From: Paenibacillus ginsengarvi
GTDB lineage: Bacteria; Bacillota; Bacilli; Paenibacillales; NBRC-103111
DNA: 60,748 nt
Assembly (NCBI RefSeq): GCF_003626695.1
Contig: NZ_RBAH01000038.1
Location: 1 to 60,748 of the forward strand
Direction: 5' to 3'
The number at the start of each line of letters is the position of its first letter. Positions within the stretch are counted from its first letter, which is position 1. The position numbers were made by a program, and so were the translations under genes. Shown here in pieces: positions 60,458 to 60,748 of this stretch. The notes beneath the pieces were generated by a model. The model was not told where the DNA came from. It saw nothing but the letters and a program-made list of their open reading frames with translations, and did no database searches.

Positions 60458-60631
60458 AAAGAGGTCGTCGCTAATCCACACTGAATGGTGTAGACAAGCT
60501 TTTAGAAGACGGTTAAATGAATGATTTGCTCCTTGAAAACTGAACAACGAGCGTGCAAGTGAAGGTCTCGCAAGAGGCCACAACAAGCTAGTTAAGTAAT
60601 GAGCTATCGGCTCATCTAATCAGGTTTTACC
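60458..60631 (+). promoter_or_regulatory. rRNA leader with boxA
   Basis: The transcribed spacer before 16S. TGCTCCTTGAAAAC (60527-60540) matches the boxA/antitermination and pre-rRNA processing context that precedes 16S genes in this group. No protein gene fits. Together with the promoters it fills the gap 60277-60631. Confidence 0.75.
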
Positions 60632-60748
60632 TTTTTGGAGAGTTTGATCCTGGCTCAGGACGAACGCTGGCGGCGTGCCTAATACATGCAAGTCGAGCGA
60701 ATCCTTCGGGGTTAGCGGCGGACGGGTGAGTAACACGTAGGCAACCTG
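60632..60748 (+). rRNA. rrs: 16S ribosomal RNA, 5' end (partial)
   Basis: Contains GGAGAGTTTGATCCTGGCTC, then GAACGCTGGCGGCGTGCCTA, ATGCAAGTCGAGCG and GACGGGTGAGTAACACGTAG: the universal 5' end of 16S rRNA. The short V1 loop (CGAATCCTTCGGGGTTAG) and ACACGTAGGCAACCTG are common in Paenibacillaceae. The gene runs out of the window. The mature 5' end is approximate. Confidence 0.97.

Noticed and set aside
1..60748. CRISPR arrays, insertion sequences, integrases, prophage or toxin-antitoxin genes
   Set aside because: Looked for regularly spaced repeats, transposase or integrase motifs and terminal repeats; none seen. Gene content and codon use are uniform apart from short gaps.

Overview
This window is a chromosomal segment from a spore-forming Firmicute, most likely a member of Paenibacillaceae. 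The evidence is the conserved gene order (ctsR-mcsA-mcsB-clpC-radA-disA, then rpoB-rpoC, str, S10/spc/alpha, then cwlD-mrp-gerD-kbaA-pdaB-spoIIM), the sporulation genes, the T-box and ribosomal-protein leaders typical of Firmicutes, and the 16S 5' end. It opens with the 3' end of a 5S rRNA and closes with the 5' end of a 16S rRNA on the same strand, so the whole segment lies between two co-oriented rRNA operons. Almost every gene is on the + strand. I see no insertion sequence, prophage, CRISPR array, tRNA or broken gene.

Layout. 1-120: end of an rrn operon and its terminator. 131-1975 (minus): a bacillithiol-transferase-like DinB protein and a PIG-V-like membrane glycosyltransferase. 2167-6981: the CtsR regulon operon (ctsR, mcsA, mcsB, clpC) behind a near-consensus sigma-A promoter with a perfect CtsR operator and a 3' terminator. 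7082-12233: radA, disA, pssA, a minus-strand conserved protein with four cysteines, and the PIN/TRAM protein YacL. 12298-13490: ispD-ispF. 13552-17732: a T-box leader, then cysE-cysS-mrnC-rlmB-rae1. 17741-22829: sigH, secE, nusG, rplK-rplA, the L10 leader, rplJ-rplL and an RsmC-like methyltransferase. 22882-35297: rpoB, rpoC, an L7Ae-family gene, rpsL, rpsG, fusA, tuf. 35358-50732: the S10-spc-alpha supercluster from rpsJ to rplQ, including secY, adk, map, a KOW protein, infA and rpmJ. 50764-52660: truA, rplM, rpsI. 52733-54795: a cysH-sat sulfate-assimilation pair. 54799-59925: sporulation and cell-wall genes. 60058-60276: a small unknown protein. 60333-60748: rRNA promoters, leader and 16S start.

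The genes mainly serve protein synthesis (about 30 ribosomal proteins, EF-Tu, EF-G, IF-1), transcription (alpha, beta, beta', NusG, sigma-H), secretion (SecE, SecY), protein quality control (CtsR regulon), DNA repair and c-di-AMP signalling (RadA, DisA), isoprenoid and cysteine metabolism, and spore formation.

This is mostly a deeply conserved housekeeping region, and I found no convincing undescribed multi-gene system. The observations worth following are regulatory or comparative: an exact sigma-G-type promoter in front of rpoA; a terminator whose 3' arm buries the cwlD ribosome-binding site; an inverted repeat across the kbaA promoter; structured leaders ahead of rplK, rpsL and rpmJ; a cysH-sat module set between rpsI and cwlD; and the absence of gltX, rpmG and ecfA1-ecfA2-ecfT from the places they usually occupy in related genomes.
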